A DNA stretch of 64,000 bases from Gonatopus flavifemur (GCA_018340375.1 JAFFJZ010000003.1:744001-808000), one strand, 5' to 3'. Shown: positions 12,246 to 25,052, counted from the first letter of the stretch. Notes: generated by a model from the letters alone, not told the origin. Numbers and translations are program-made.

Positions 12246-14483
12246 CTAAAAAAACAAAAACATTCAAATTAGTTTTGCAAAGAAAAAAATGCGAGATCTA
12301 GAACTGCAAAAAAATATTTGATTTTCTGATAAAATATTTTCTACATTTGTTTGAATTGTTAATTTACTTACTTGACAGTATGGATCCGTAAGCAAACTCT
12401 GAACACTTATTAGCACCTTAGATATAGTGAGAGCCAAGGACCAATTATGATGAATGGAATCTATACCAACGTCTCCGTGCCTTGATACATTTGGATGAAG
12501 TATTTTTGTGAGAAACCTAACTACGGGTGGGCACATGGGATAACTGTAAGACGATAATATTCATCTTAACGATCGAAAACAATCATACGTAGATGAATAA
12601 ATGAATATATACATACCTATATGGCACTTGAAGATACAAATAAAACAACCCTCCTTCGTATGGACTTCCTACAGGTCCAGTTATAGTAGCTTGCCAATGA
12701 CAACACATTTGATCCAAAGGTAGGGCTTCTATTCCTTCAGGGGGATCCAGCCTCAAACTTTTCAACTCATTACGTAATCTATTCCTCCTCCAGGAATTTT
12801 CCTCTGTTCGAGGCGTTCTAGATCTTAAAATTGTTTGCGTCAAACAAGTTCGACAAGGAGCGGAGGAAGCAAGATGATCATAAACTTTATACCAATCATT
12901 AACGCAGCCTATAGGTCTATATAACGGCCATCGCAGTTTCACGTGCTGTTGCCATTGTTGCGGAGTTATATGCGTTGATAATAAGCCACACCATCGTCGA
13001 CAAACATTTGCGGCACACCAAAGACTAACATCGTCGAGATGCGAAAACACAGCCAATAGTACTTCCGGTGGTAATCTTTCTACGAGACCTGGTTCATTAA
13101 TAGGTTCATGTTCAATGTGCTTGTGATTTGTTAACATTTCTAATCTTTCTGATAAATTATAAAGTCTTGGAGATTCTCCAGAATTCTCTGGCATTCTAAA
13201 ATTCCAGTGACAGGGTCGATATTGTTGAGCATCTTCCAAATCTTGATGATCGTTGCTTTCAAAATTACCGGCATTTCGCATATTTTGTTCAAGAGGTAAT
13301 CTTGGAGGACAATAATCTATATTCTGATTGTTCTGATCGTTGTGAAGATTCGAATGAAAGTTTGCGCCTTGAACGTCACATAATTTAGGCAAATTTGGTA
13401 TAACTGGACCTGGATTTGCATTGTCGTGTCGTTGGATATTATTATTGCGTGGAATCTGAGCATTTTGAAAATAGGAATGTTGTAGTAAATTTGGATTGTG
13501 ATTGAACGCATTCTGAGCATTTGAAATATTCGGATTCACTGAATTTTGAGGAGAATTTTGCTGTTGCTGGCTCGTACGTCGCTCGTGATTATAATATATA
13601 TCTATTGGTTCGTCATTTCCAGAATCTTCATCGTCTGTTTTCTGCATGAAAAATTATATCGATTTAATTCGTTAGCGCCACAGGTAATGCAAAATTTTGA
13701 GAAAAATGATATACCAACCTCGCTAAAGATGGGTACTTGTAACAAACCGATGTAATCTGGAAATAAAAATGCATGACACGTAGCGCAAACTGGTTCCTCA
13801 AAGCAGGGTCCGTAGTATCCATTACATATATAACAGGCTGTTGTCTGAAATGAAAATGTATGTTGTAGATCAATTGCATTCAATTCAAACGCATCGAACG
13901 AGCCATGCAAATAAAATTAGTACTAAATTTGAGAAAATCTAATATGTAATTCGCATTAATGTTCCGCTATAAATTTTTCAAATAAAATCTATTATAACGA
14001 CATAAAGAAAACAGAAATGCGCGATTAACGTGAAACTCAAATGTATCATATAAAATTAATAAAATCTTTTAATTCAACTACTGCAACATAAGAAAAAAAA
14101 AAATTCTATTGACACTGTATGTTCATATGTATTGTATTTCATTTATAAATATGTACAATTACATGTGGAGAAAAGATGAAACTTGGTGCATTTGTAAAAA
14201 GACTTATAAACAAACTGGTATCAATCGATTAATACAAAATTGGATATATTTTTATTGAATGTAAATTGAATGTAAAAATAGTAAATCCTTGTTCAATAGT
14301 ATAAGCTGTCAATATTCAAAATGACTGATAACTTACAGAAAATTGAAATTCAGGACATGGGATGAATTCGATGGAATCCACAAATTCATCTTCCAAGCTT
14401 AAATTCAGATTAATTTCACTTTGATCATTTATTATTTCACCATTTTCGTTTTGTGAATGCCTAAGGATCTTGTCGCCAGCCAT
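12129..14483 (-). CDS. F-box protein with C-terminal E2-like (UBC) domain lacking the catalytic cysteine
   Basis: Five minus-strand exons (14337-14483, 13719-13844, 12617-13641, 12372-12543, 12129-12245) join in frame at GT/AG sites to give 528 residues from ATG at 14483 to TAG at 12129. Residues 53-73 form a Cys-rich knot (C53, C56, C63, C69, C72, H73), probably zinc-binding. Residues about 92-270 are low-complexity and rich in Asn, Gln and His. Residues about 277-325 are an F-box (ERLPPEVLLAVFSHLDD...CRRW). Residues about 374-528 are an E2 fold closest to the UbcD1/UBE2D class, with HWQATITGP, SPYEGG, HPN at 449-451 and ALTISKVL. The catalytic Cys, eight residues after the HPN Asn, is Gly459 (GGT). 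The family suggests an SCF-type adaptor carrying a catalytically dead E2 fold for ubiquitin or E3 contacts; this role is inferred. I do not recognise a named orthologue. Confidence 0.9.
12372..12543 (-). CDS. F-box/E2-like gene, coding exon 4 (altered E2 active site)
   Basis: The acceptor is ttacag, the donor gtaagt. The first base completes Ser433, and 57 codons follow. The exon reads PYSYPMCPP, then HPN, then GDVGIDSI where active E2s have a Cys, then NWSLALTISKVLISVQSLL. The Gly codon replacing Cys lies in this exon. Confidence 0.91.
12617..13641 (-). CDS. F-box/E2-like gene, coding exon 3 (disordered linker, F-box, start of E2 fold)
   Basis: The acceptor is tgcag, the donor gtatgt. The exon has 341 codons plus two bases (AG) that join T of the next exon to make Ser433. 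It encodes the acidic start KTDDEDSGND, a long Asn/Gln/His-rich stretch, the F-box and the first E2 strands up to LQVPY. Confidence 0.92.
13719..13844 (-). CDS. F-box/E2-like gene, coding exon 2 (Cys-rich module)
   Basis: This exon has 42 codons between the acceptor tttcag and the donor gttggt, which is a weak match to consensus. It carries the pattern C-x2-C-x6-C-x5-C-x2-C-H, spaced like a compact zinc-binding knot. Both junctions fall between codons, so skipping the exon would keep the reading frame. Confidence 0.83.
14337..14483 (-). CDS. F-box/E2-like gene, coding exon 1
   Basis: This exon has 49 codons, from ATG (cat at 14481-14483) to PEFQFS, followed by the donor gtaagt (acttac at 14331-14336). 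It is acidic and has no recognised domain. The start is the first ATG in the spliced frame (MAGDKILRHS). Confidence 0.85.
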
Positions 14484-16458
14484 TTTATATGTATTTTATT
14501 TTTACTTCTGTACATCAATCAATGAATAAAGAATTATAATGATGAATCATGAAGACGGGTATGTCATAAAATTATTGCTTATTGTATGAAAAGTAGGATC
14601 AGGGAGCTTTAAAGTGCTTTATAGATACAACATGATCAGAAAAAATATGAGAGCACCGCCAGACAAGAATTCTACTTACATACTAGAAATACTAAAGTAC
14701 TCTAAACGCCACCTGTTGAACATTCATAACAAATTGTACATAACACAGACTTGAACTCAGTTGGATAGTCGTACTCTACTTCAATGGTCTGACGAGGAAG
14801 ATACCGACAGTACCGAACCACTGTGAAGAATAACAGATAATTCAGCTCCCTTCCACTCCCTTCAGTTTATGATTATGTTGCACAGTTTACGTATTATGCA
14901 ATCCCGTAGAAAAATTTACCACATTTTGACCGAAATGCCTCACTTTTTTTTTCACTTTTTGAAGAAAAACGAGCGTTATCATCCGAACGCGTTGCTTAGA
15001 AATAGACACGCCTATACGATAGAAAGAAAAGTCGTATAAAAAACACTCGTATCATTGTCAAATGATTTTGAAAAATTGAATCGAATTCAATGCGTTTTCT
15101 CATTCCAATGTTTTGAATTGGAAAAGATTAAAATAATTCTACTCTTAAAATTGAGAACGATTGAAATCAGTACTGTTATTTCACATAAATTCATCATAGG
15201 GAATTCATATACGGATTCGATACTCATTTGTACTCAATTGAAATGAATTGAAGAGAATTAATATGACTATTACACATATATTCCAATACCCAAACTGCAA
15301 CAGGAGTTCAAAGTATATAAGAAATAGAAATGTACATATTCAGAAGAATGTACATATATATAATGAACGTTCATAGAGGATTCGAATGAGACTGTTTGAA
15401 ATATACTCAGAAGGTACATAGCTCATCCGAAATGTACGATTTTCATTAAATCGACGTTCGATTGACGTACCGTCGTATATTCGATTATACATACGTTCGA
15501 TGAATATGCATAGCATCTATGAGATCGTCTCATTGGAATATACATAGAACATATTTCGAATTTTTGAAAAACGTTCATAATATATTTCGGCGCTACTTGG
15601 GAATGGTCTCTTAAAAAACTATTTGAATGAATTATTCCAAGTTAAGGATAGGAATAAGCGATGTGCGAAACATCGATATTTTTGTATGGAATCTATATCA
15701 AGTTTCAATCAATATTTTATAGATGAAATCAATGGAAACCTAGATATGTTTTTATATATAGTTTCTATCGAATCATGTAAAATGTTGATATAAACTATGT
15801 ATGTTTTGTATAAAAAACATCGCCAATTATACCCCTATTCGGGGTACATTGATCTCCCTTTCTTATGTTCGCAATCGTTTATTCGAGTCGTGCATAATTA
15901 CCCATTGTAAACACCTGGTACCTAAATCTCCACATTCGTTCCTGGTATACGTGTACTATTCTATATTATACTACCACTATTTCTGCTACCTCCACCTCCT
16001 ACAATAGGGAAAGAAGAGGAAAAAGAAAGATGCTGAACGGAGTAGGTAGAATATGAAAGAGCATGAAAGAGCATGAAAGAGCAGGCGGGAGAGAACGTAA
16101 GAAAGAAGAAAAAAGAAAACCAAGAGCCAGCTCAAGACGGGCTGGAGTTCCCGCGATATTCATGGTTGCGGTTAGTATGCGTTTGGCTGTCGAACGTATT
16201 TAGTTGTTTACGTCAGTCCCAGTACTTTCAACTTTTGACCCATCGATCCTGGATTCGGATAAATGTAAACAAAACTGTGATCATGTTTCGCTGGCGTATT
16301 ACTGTGTGTATGAAAGATGAACAAACCGTTCAGTGCATGAATTCTTATCCGTTTTGAATTTCATTACACAAGCATTTATCGTACCATTGATGTCGTTTTA
16401 CTAGACTGTACGTTTAATCATCTTCAAAAAAGCGGTAAGATTTAGATGGTGTGTTCTC
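14484..16458. other. Intergenic region between the divergent F-box/E2-like gene and the candidate promoter at 16459
   Basis: This should contain the F-box/E2-like promoter (reading leftward), but no TATA box or clear initiator could be assigned. A diverged foldback of the family seen at 39551-39680 lies at about 15670-15771. A small hairpin, cccctattcgggg, lies near 15833. No exon was recognised. Confidence 0.5.
15670..15771. repeat. Diverged cgatatttttgtat foldback repeat
   Basis: Starts with atcgatatttttgtatgg, continues through tatatcaagtttcaat, and ends with inverted material (tatatatagtttctatcg). It is related to elements at 27426-27531 and 39551-39680. Boundaries are approximate. Confidence 0.45.
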
Positions 16459-16621
16459 AGTGAACTTGAAATCGTTTTAAATTAACTGTGAACGGGGAAA
16501 GTTTAGGATTTACAAACTTCCAAGTGCTCCAAGTGCATCATGCAACGGACTTCAATTATGTGTTCAAATGCAATGGAAAAGGCTGCAGAAGATTTTTAAT
16601 CTTCCTCCTTCCTCTTCGACG
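16459..16621 (+). promoter_or_regulatory. Candidate transcription start and non-coding first exon of a plus-strand gene
   Basis: The arthropod initiator TCAGT lies at 16457-16461, and a strong donor, cttcgacg followed by gtgagt, starts at 16622. Between them is no long open frame, only a complete 19-codon upstream ORF at 16540-16599. I saw no TATA box about 30 bp upstream. The layout is that of an insect 5' untranslated exon ahead of a long intron. It may belong with the signal-peptide exon at 53324-53438. This is inference and needs RNA support. Confidence 0.4.
16540..16599 (+). other. Upstream ORF in the candidate first exon
   Basis: A complete 19-codon frame (ATG to TAA) lies wholly within the putative 5' untranslated exon. 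If the exon is transcribed, it could reduce translation of the downstream product. No homology recognised. Confidence 0.25.
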
Positions 16622-19084
16622 GTGAGTTTTATCATCTTCTCTGATTAAAACATCCCATTGTTCCCATTCCTAACCTGGAAGAATGATTAAAAACACGCAA
16701 GAACGATTGAAAAACTGAAAGAAAGACTCTATAAATGTTGCAGTCGTGAATAACGAAATTGATTACAATTAAAAACAAATCGAATGATGCACTGATTTGA
16801 AGGAATTTGATCATATTTAGGAGAAAAGATTTGAAAATTTTTTAGCCGTCATTAGAAAACAGTCTTTAAAACTAATCGATTGATGAAACTCAATGTTTTC
16901 CACCGATGTTGAATTCATTCTCACACACCGTGGATTCAACTGTGGCCAACAATTAATATTTTTTCAATCGTAAATCCTTATCTTTACCGAAGTTTTTATG
17001 AAACAATGTTCCAGCATTGGAGCTTCTTGTATTGAATATTATTATTGATGTAAAAAAGAAATATGATAAAATCTTAAACCCGAATGATCAATTGATTATA
17101 TGTTTATTTCTCCGTATGTATTGGTTACAATTGGAATGTGTCAGACATAGTTAGTCGATTAATCAATGACTAAAATGTGTCGTAGTTTTATTTTTTACGA
17201 TGTTAGCTGAGAAACGATTGGCGAAGTGTTCAAGCATTTGGACGTCGTTATAATTCACTTTTATCAACGAACTTCGTCAAAGAGATGTATGAAGTCGTCA
17301 TTCGCTCGATTTATTTCATGATGTAACAAAATCAGTTTATCATGAAAAATAATGTATTTCTTCAACTCAATTATGTGGAAAAAAGATTATTTCAATTCAT
17401 TACTGAATTTGATAATATTGCGTATGTAATTTCCGACAAAATTCTCTTGATGCCGTAATGAATGGAACCCTTCACAATTCGCTTTGAGACATTTAAACAA
17501 TCGAATCGAATTTCAAATCAATATATCGTAACAAATACGTCGTACTTTTACTAATTCATTCTAAGTTCGCAATGTACGTGCATTTGCTTAGTACACGGGA
17601 TGAAGATTAATGAGAAAATGTTACGTACCGATTGATCTTCTTTTCTCTCCATTTGTCTACATCTCCTCTATTCGAAATATTCCAATTCATCGAATGATAG
17701 TAGTTGATTGACCTAAATTAGAGAAACAAAAAAACAATATATAATTTTTCTCATGGATATATGTAGTGTGATTAATCAACGTTATTGCAGAGTACAAAAT
17801 TTTGCGTTAGAAACAATCTGCTCAAGATTTGTGCTGAAAATCAAAACATACAAGTGTCAAATTGACAGATTATCAATGTAAATTTAATACTTTTGTGTCA
17901 ATTCCTCACATCCTTAGTGTCAATATTTAACACAAACTTTGAGTGGACTGTATGGGACATGCACGTATGTTGAAAATACACAAAATTTTCTAATGTGTAT
18001 GAATTGTACACCTTGAAGCTTTAGTTGCTCAACCATAAAGTCTGAAACTCATCCGAAAGTGTTGCATAAGACATCTTTTACAGCAACAATTTTAGACAAA
18101 TTTTGGATGTTTTGTTTATTGGGTAGTGAAACAAATTTGTGATGGAAATTTGCTTGTTGTTGATTATTGGATATTATTGTACAGAGTTATCAAGTTGTAT
18201 AGATTATAAAAAAACCATACGCAAGATTTTTCTTTCATTTGAATTTGTAGAGAATAGACTTTCAAAGTTGACCCAAAAACATCTAAGTCAACCTAAACAC
18301 TTTCTCAAGAAAAAAAAACATCAGTGAAATGTTTGATTTTTAAAAATATTTCATTCAGATCTGTTCGGACGAATGAAGGTTTGAAAAAGCGATTATGAAA
18401 TTTTGTAACGAAACTTTATTTGGAATGAATGCGAAGTGAGAACGACGAAATCAAGAAACATGTCAAATGAGTTTCCAGAATGATAAATAAAGGGTTATTT
18501 ATACAACACGTGAAACAGCAGAAGAGTAGAAGTCAAGTTTTTTTATGGCGAATGAAATAAGAATAACGATAAGGAGTGGTGATTCGATTAAATGAGAGAA
18601 GATTAATGGTTGGAATTGAACAAGAGTAAAACACCCAGGCTTCATTCAGGTGTGCATGCCCATCTCCGGTTACAGGAACGAGAAGATACGGAAAATACAT
18701 AAGGACATAAAGGAAGTGATCATTTATGTGAGAGGAGAAACAACCATGAGAGACGATTTTGGATTTCGATTATATTCTTGAATTTTTCCCATGAAAAACC
18801 CTGTTCTTTATATCAATTGAATAATTGTTTTGTCGAAACCTTGTTTCTCTTGCTTAACGCTTCACATTCGGTGAGATACATTCAAAGTGAGAAGGTGATT
18901 TTCAAAAATAAGTAAGACAATATACATATATGCGACACTCTACTTTGAACTTTTATAGCGCATTTACAATGGTTGACATTTATTACTGTAGAATACTTTG
19001 ATCCCCTTGGGTCACTTCATTTATGATCGCGTATTAAAGTCCCTATTCATAATCTCTCCCCCTCTCCTCACCCCTTTCACCCTT

Positions 19085-19161
19085 TCTTTTTTCTCTCTCC
19101 TTCTTCTTCTTCTTCTTCCTCTTCCTCCTCCTTCTCCTCCTTCTCCTCCTTCTCCTCCTTC
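19085..19161. repeat. Polypyrimidine microsatellite (TTC, CCT, 9-bp cttctcctc units)
   Basis: A pure C/T run with a TTC block followed by repeats of ccttctcct. It explains the proline/leucine-rich open frame that overlaps it. Confidence 0.9.
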
Positions 19162-19413
19162 AAGTGAAAATGGGCGTTTACAAAAGGTTCACAAATCACG
19201 CGTATAACACAACTAGAGAAGACAGAGCGTCATAACAATTACATCAAGAACAAATTAAATTCATAATGGTTTTTTATTTATTATCATAATTTGGTTTTCT
19301 AGTAGGTGATAAAATTCTTTACATAATAATATAGACCAAACGTGAAGGGTAGTGAAAATGGAGATCTATGTGGATGGTTTGATAAACATATACATATGAA
19401 TTATCTGAGTTCG

Positions 19414-19549
19414 ACACTAAAATGAATAATTTTCTATCATTTATATAGCTAAACATTAGCTACAAGAGCTATTTTTTAGCTGTCATAGGGACTCGTTTAG
19501 CTGTCACAGTAAAAATATCATAGCTAAATTCTTACGCTATCTAAACATC
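19414..19549. repeat. TAGCT-rich dispersed repeat, copy 1
   Basis: Contains repeated irregularly spaced AGCT cores (atagctaaac, attagctac, agagctat, tttagctgtcat, tttagctgtcac, atagctaaat). The same composition recurs at 23183-23390, 28833-29057 and 59234-59530. Boundaries are approximate. Confidence 0.55.
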
Positions 19550-21904
19550 AATCACAGGATTTATGCGAGTTAATTTTTTGGGGTGATTCTTTAGAACTTT
19601 CGAGTAGGTAGATTGCAAACTTCAAATGACACAAAATACCAGACTTTTAATTGACTCAAAAGTCTCTAGTACCCACACACGCCACATACGGAGTTTTATT
19701 AAAAAAAAACAAAGAATGTTGGGTTACTTGCTATATTAGAACTATCCTCTGCTTCATATCATTTGCGTAAGCTATCGACAATCGACTTATGAATTATTTA
19801 TCAGCACATGTGATTCTGTGCTTTGATTACGATAGAAAGAAACAACAGAGCAACAAACCGAAAGAAGAAAGACCGAGATTGGAAGAAGACAATAAAAGGA
19901 TACGACCACATATCTTTTCTTTTCTCCCTACTCTCCGTTGAATAACAATAAACAGTTAATTGGTGCCACAGATTGCGAATATATTGCCAAGCGGTCGACT
20001 ACAATTCAAAAGAATATACCACAAATGGACGGAGACTACGCGATACTCCTTGGAGATGACAATAACCAATGTAACTATTATGTGTATTCATGAAAGAGAA
20101 TGCATAACATGGAAGAATGATTCATATCTTTTTCCAACGTGTTTTCATAATTCAAGTGACAACGACCAAGTGAATTGAAAAATTTGAATGCGTAAAAAAT
20201 GGAAAATAATTACGTTATAAATCGTATAATTATTGTTGAGAAACTTGTCCTTCGCCTCCAAAAAAGCCCTTCCATTTAACAGAACAATAAAATGAAAGTT
20301 TTTCTCAGTATTCTGGAGTTTGAGAACTTTTCTTAAATTAGCTCAATGTTCATAATTGTTTACATATAATTTATATATAAATAAATGATTTTATATATAA
20401 AACATACTCATTCAAGAAATCTGACTTCATTTTCATATTCAGCACATCATACTCACTTCAAATCAGTGTCCAAACTTTGAGGTACCGAATGGCCGTTGAC
20501 CAGTGTTTTCTTCGAAGAAAATATGAAAAACTTTTTTTTTCAATTGAAGGATATGTTTGCAAAAAACGATGTATGAAATGTAAGTATGATTGTTCTTGAT
20601 TGCTTGAAACTACAAAACTAGTAGTTGATTGTATCAACTACAATCATTGATAACAAAATAATTGATAAGGAATCTCAATTGCATTTACATGTATCAATAA
20701 ATGGTCTTGAATAATCGAGGTTGTATGTCATATCGGTAACTCAACTTTCTTTCGCAAATAAGCTTCATAATCTTTACCACTCGCATAAATTATCATTTGA
20801 AATGCGTTACAAGTAAAGAACAAAAACATGCTTTTCCCTTGTATTCTTGTCTTATTATTTGAACCACATGTGCGAGCACAGGCTCATAAGCTCCCGTTCC
20901 ATTTGACTTCATATTCCGTTTTCTTTATATTACTCCTTCCACGATTCGTACACAAGAATATTATGCTCCAGCAGTGTTGTGAGTTTTATGACGTAACCCT
21001 AATCTGCCTGTAGTTGAACATTGAGACGAGAACACATTTTAACGTATGAAACTTTCGACTAAATCTGTGCAAAACGATGTTTCGATTGAATTGAAGCGTT
21101 TGCCCGTATTTTATCATAAACAATTTGGCTGCTGCCACGCAGCTAGTATCATCTTAATGCACAAAGAAAGAGATTAGACCATCGTGATTGAGCGTGTGTA
21201 TGACATCTAATAGATGGTTACTTCATACGCTGATTTAGCGTCGAGGTATGAGAAGTTTCCGGTCCGTACATTAATTCCCTACTCTATAAAGTAAGCGCAT
21301 TGATTTTATTTGGTATTCTCTTTTCAGTTGCTAGATTCGCTCAGATTATGAAATAACCGGGAAACCATACTTTGTCAAAAGTAACTAGAAGAAATTGAAA
21401 CAAATCGAGATTGTGATGTGTGACGTAAAATTTCAGTTCCCTGGCTGTTCGATCGAAGATTCCAAAGTTCTTTTAAACCCAGTGCCGGGTCTCAATAAGC
21501 GAAGACTCGCTTGAACAACAGTGAAATATTTAACTGAATGATCGGATATCCAAGTGATTCCAATGAATATACGGAAGAAAATTACGAATTGAAAATTGAC
21601 CAAAAATTACGCTTCCCTTTTGGTTGAATTTTGGTTTCGAAAAAATGTCAGACTTGGTAACTTGACGATCATTTTGGTCATTTTTTCTGAACAAAAATTG
21701 ATCAAATTTAAACCAATCTCAATTTGATAATTTTTTAAATGATTCCGTAATGGTTTTTGTTCTTTCCACTTCAAGAGTATCAAAAAAATTTCAAAAATGA
21801 ACTATACTCTTTGAGTCACTCTTTGATGAGAAAGTTGCACAAAGGAACCGTTATTTTGACATGATAAAACTCATAAATTAATCGGTTTCTGACCAAGTTT
21901 TTAG

Positions 21905-21985
21905 CTTCCCGTGTGGAAAAATTTTGAAAAGCTGTATGTAATTATATATAACTTATATATAATTTTGAAAACTTTTTTTATATGG
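21905..21985. repeat. ATATAATT-type dispersed AT repeat
   Basis: Phrases such as gtgtggaaaaattttgaaaa and gtaattatatataacttat recur, diverged, at 51828-51935, and shorter relatives occur near 20355-20400, 34880-34922 and 57840-57925. Confidence 0.4.
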
Positions 21986-23182
21986 TTCACCAAAAAAGTT
22001 TCACATGTAGACTTGTTGCTCCTCCACGTCGAAAATATTTCATGCCTTATTCCTTCGCGTTTCCACATTTCATTTCGGTTTTTTGAATTGATTTGTAGCA
22101 CATCACGATGAGAGGGCAAATGTTTGTGACTAAAATACAACCTTGCCTGGGAGGTCAAAGGAATCCCCGTGTAATGGTTGCAGCAAGTTTATCTACCACC
22201 TTTACGATGTCTCATCTGCGTTATATGTATACATCGGAGCTTAAATTGAATACAAATGCGGAAAGAGAGTTTAAAACTTGTGTATCGCTTGTCTGTCGAA
22301 AGATGAGTATCTTGAAGTAATTTCAAACTCCCTGTTTTCAGTGAGGTGTCATTGATTTTCCGCTAGGGCTGAACCCTGATTGGGAACGTCTTGGCGCAAG
22401 CCAAATCGTTTATTTCAAATTATTCAAAAATACTTTGAGCTTGAAAAATTGCTGCATCCAGCGCTCTTTTTTATTTTACCGAAGCACTTTTTAATAGTTT
22501 GGAATGAATGACTTCGCATGATCAATTCATCGAATGTTCGGGGATTTTTATCTCCTGGGATAGGATCAATTTACCGAAAGGGCAAGACTTTTTTTATTTT
22601 AGAGAGGGGATAAACTTTTCTTCTCACCCGTAATGTATGTGCTTTTGATAATGGCCCTTGTATATTAATCCACATGTATAATAAAATGAATTTGTCGTAG
22701 ATTCAACAAGTTGTGCGTTCGAACTACAGTAGTTTGGAACAAAGACTTCACTTTTGAGGCTTTTGAATAGGAAGGAAGGAGTGAAGGGAAATAAGAGAGA
22801 CAGAAAAACAAAAATGGAGACCTTTTCTATTCATGCGTTCATGTGCATAGTAGTATAACGTAAAAGTGGTCTGAAAGTACAGACTCCGTCTGGTCTACTG
22901 AAAAATATCTCATTGGCGCCGGTAAATGGATCGCTGTTACTTAGACGCTTTCAGTTTCGAGAAATTCATCCACATATATCTAGCTGAGGACAATTCTTTC
23001 GGTAGATAAAGAAGTCTCAGTCATTAAGTAAATCGTTGAATCATTCAAATGATCACGAACTAAAGTGATAAACCAGGTTTTTCATGATGTGATAATTAAA
23101 TTAGCAGGTTAATTCACAACGATACAGCTGAAGAGCGATTTTATAGAAAAAAAATGTGTACTTGTTATAAGGATGAAGATTT

Positions 23183-23390
23183 CACACTGAAAAAAGTAAT
23201 TAGCTGTGAGATGAATAGTCATTTTTTGTAATTCCCATAGCTAAAGTTTAGCTGCTGGAGCAAAATTTTCAACTTCATCAGCTAAATTTTAGCTAATGTT
23301 GCTAAAAAATTGGCTGCCCTGTAGGTGCTGAAATATTTAGGTATAATAGCTAAAATTTAGTTGATACAGTTAGAAATTTCTTTCCGTGTA
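23183..23390. mobile_element. TAGCT-rich MITE-like element with CACTGAAAA / TTTCCGTG ends, copy 2
   Basis: The left end is cacactgaaaaaagtaatta and the right end is the complement of tacacggaaagaaattt. The interior carries many AGCT cores (tagctgtgag, atagctaaag, cagctaaatttt, tagctaatg, tagctaaaattta). It combines the TAGCT-rich interior with the shared TA-CACxGA end type. Confidence 0.65.
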
Positions 23391-25014
23391 AATTTATTAC
23401 ATTTATCACTTGAGTCCAGATACTTTTCCATAAAATTCAATGAAATGAAACCATGGTATGACTGAACCATCAGTATGCATAGCTGTTTTTGCAAGAAATA
23501 TTAAATTATTGTCGTCTATGTTGCAAGAAGATCTAAATTATCAACTTTGCAGCCACATTTCAATCTTCAGATTTATCACCCTTTCAAAGGTTAGAAAAAT
23601 TCGTGTGAAATACTATGATTAAAAAAAATACTAACTATAAAAGTGAATGTTCATCAACCGCATCTACAATTTGGCATTTATAACAGGAAATTACAATTTA
23701 CAATATTCATTCAACGGTATTCCTCGTATTCATAAAAGTACATAAAATAATGAGAAAATTACCATAAGAGCGAGAGCAATCCACAGGAAAGGGAAGGAAA
23801 ACTTTTTCCAGTACATGGATTCAGTTCAGAACATGTAATCATACAATTGGAGGAATGTAATATATGTGTAAATTTTATTGAACTGTTCCCAAATCAGAAA
23901 AACACAACACCAATGATTTCACGATCAAATAAATTGTATAAAGTCAAGTGGAAACATGTTCAAATGGGTGTAAGAACGCAGCGACTTTTGAGGATGCACT
24001 GTTGGATGAGAACAGAAATTCTCCGGCATCGTGAAACTGAAAAACTTCCCAATAACTTGGGTTCCCGATAAACTTTTACTGTCCACGTAGAGAAACATTT
24101 TTGTCGAACTGGAATCTCCCTGTATTTCACATGAATTTCATGTGTTTCACTTGAATTGTCCGCGTCATGTATCCAAATTTTCATGATTTCAACATCATTT
24201 TCCTGCACAAATGTATGGTTTAATTCCTCCCAGTTTGGTAGATTTTTTTCAAAGTCTGTGTTTGCAAAGCACTTCCCTTCATCCCATTCACTTTGCTGAG
24301 AAGTTGGCTGGGAAAAAATTCACTTAAAACTTGCAATGCTGAACTTAAAACATTCCTGTAAAGTCATACAAATGGCAATACGCGTACTGGAAAATTGATT
24401 GATTTTCAGTAAAAAAAAACCTCCTACGAGAGAAAATTTTTCAGTAATCACGAATTACTGGGAAATTGCGGATGTTTGTATGGCAAGTGCTCTGAGTTCA
24501 ATTCAAACGTCTTCTTATCGAGTCGAATAGAAGGAAGAAGGATCGAAGATACACTTTTATCCTCCTGATACCACCAGTTTGTTTTTCATTTTAATTTAAA
24601 ACTCGGGTCGGGTGATGTCTCTCCTTTTCCTTCTGCTCATTTTTTACAATTTCTTGAACGACACGAAAGTAAGAGATGACGAAGAAGCGAAGGAAGAAGA
24701 AAAAAGAAGAAACAGAAGGAAGGAGGCAGTTGAGAAAACCTGTTTTCAGCTTTCCTCCCACCTTTTATCCCCGCCAGTCTTGTTTATGTTTGTATTGGGC
24801 AATGTCGCGTTTACGTACAAGTATCGTGGAGAAGAAGTCGTATCGGTGTACGAACGCTTTTATAGGTATTGGTTCGTACTTTAAATTTTTGAAGGTCGAA
24901 CGAGTGGCTGGCAGGCTAACGAACCAAACGAAACCAACGTGAGATGAAAAAATAAAAAAACGCGAAAAAAAAGAATGAGAAAGGGAAAATGTCAGGGTGG
25001 GTGGAGAAATAGAA

Positions 25015-25052
25015 CACGTGGTTTGCATCTGGTAGCGTTTCGCGCACGCGCT
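25015..25052. promoter_or_regulatory. E-box CACGTG and NRF-1/Ewg-like site
   Basis: CACGTG lies at 25015-25020 and CGCGCACGCGCT at 25041-25052. The latter matches the NRF-1 (insect Erect wing) consensus YGCGCAYGCGCR at all but the last base. Such GC-rich sites stand out in this AT-rich DNA. No exon was tied to them, so their role is unproven. Confidence 0.3.

Noticed and set aside
13546..13755. Plus-strand open frame opposite the F-box/E2-like gene.
   Set aside because: Antisense shadow of coding exons 2-3.
18998..19207. Leu/Pro/Ser-rich open frame.
   Set aside because: It is a translation of the TTC/CCT microsatellite.
20828..21013. Plus-strand frame MLFPCILVLLFEPHVRAQA resembling a signal peptide.
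   Set aside because: No homology, no exon signals and low-complexity composition; treated as chance.
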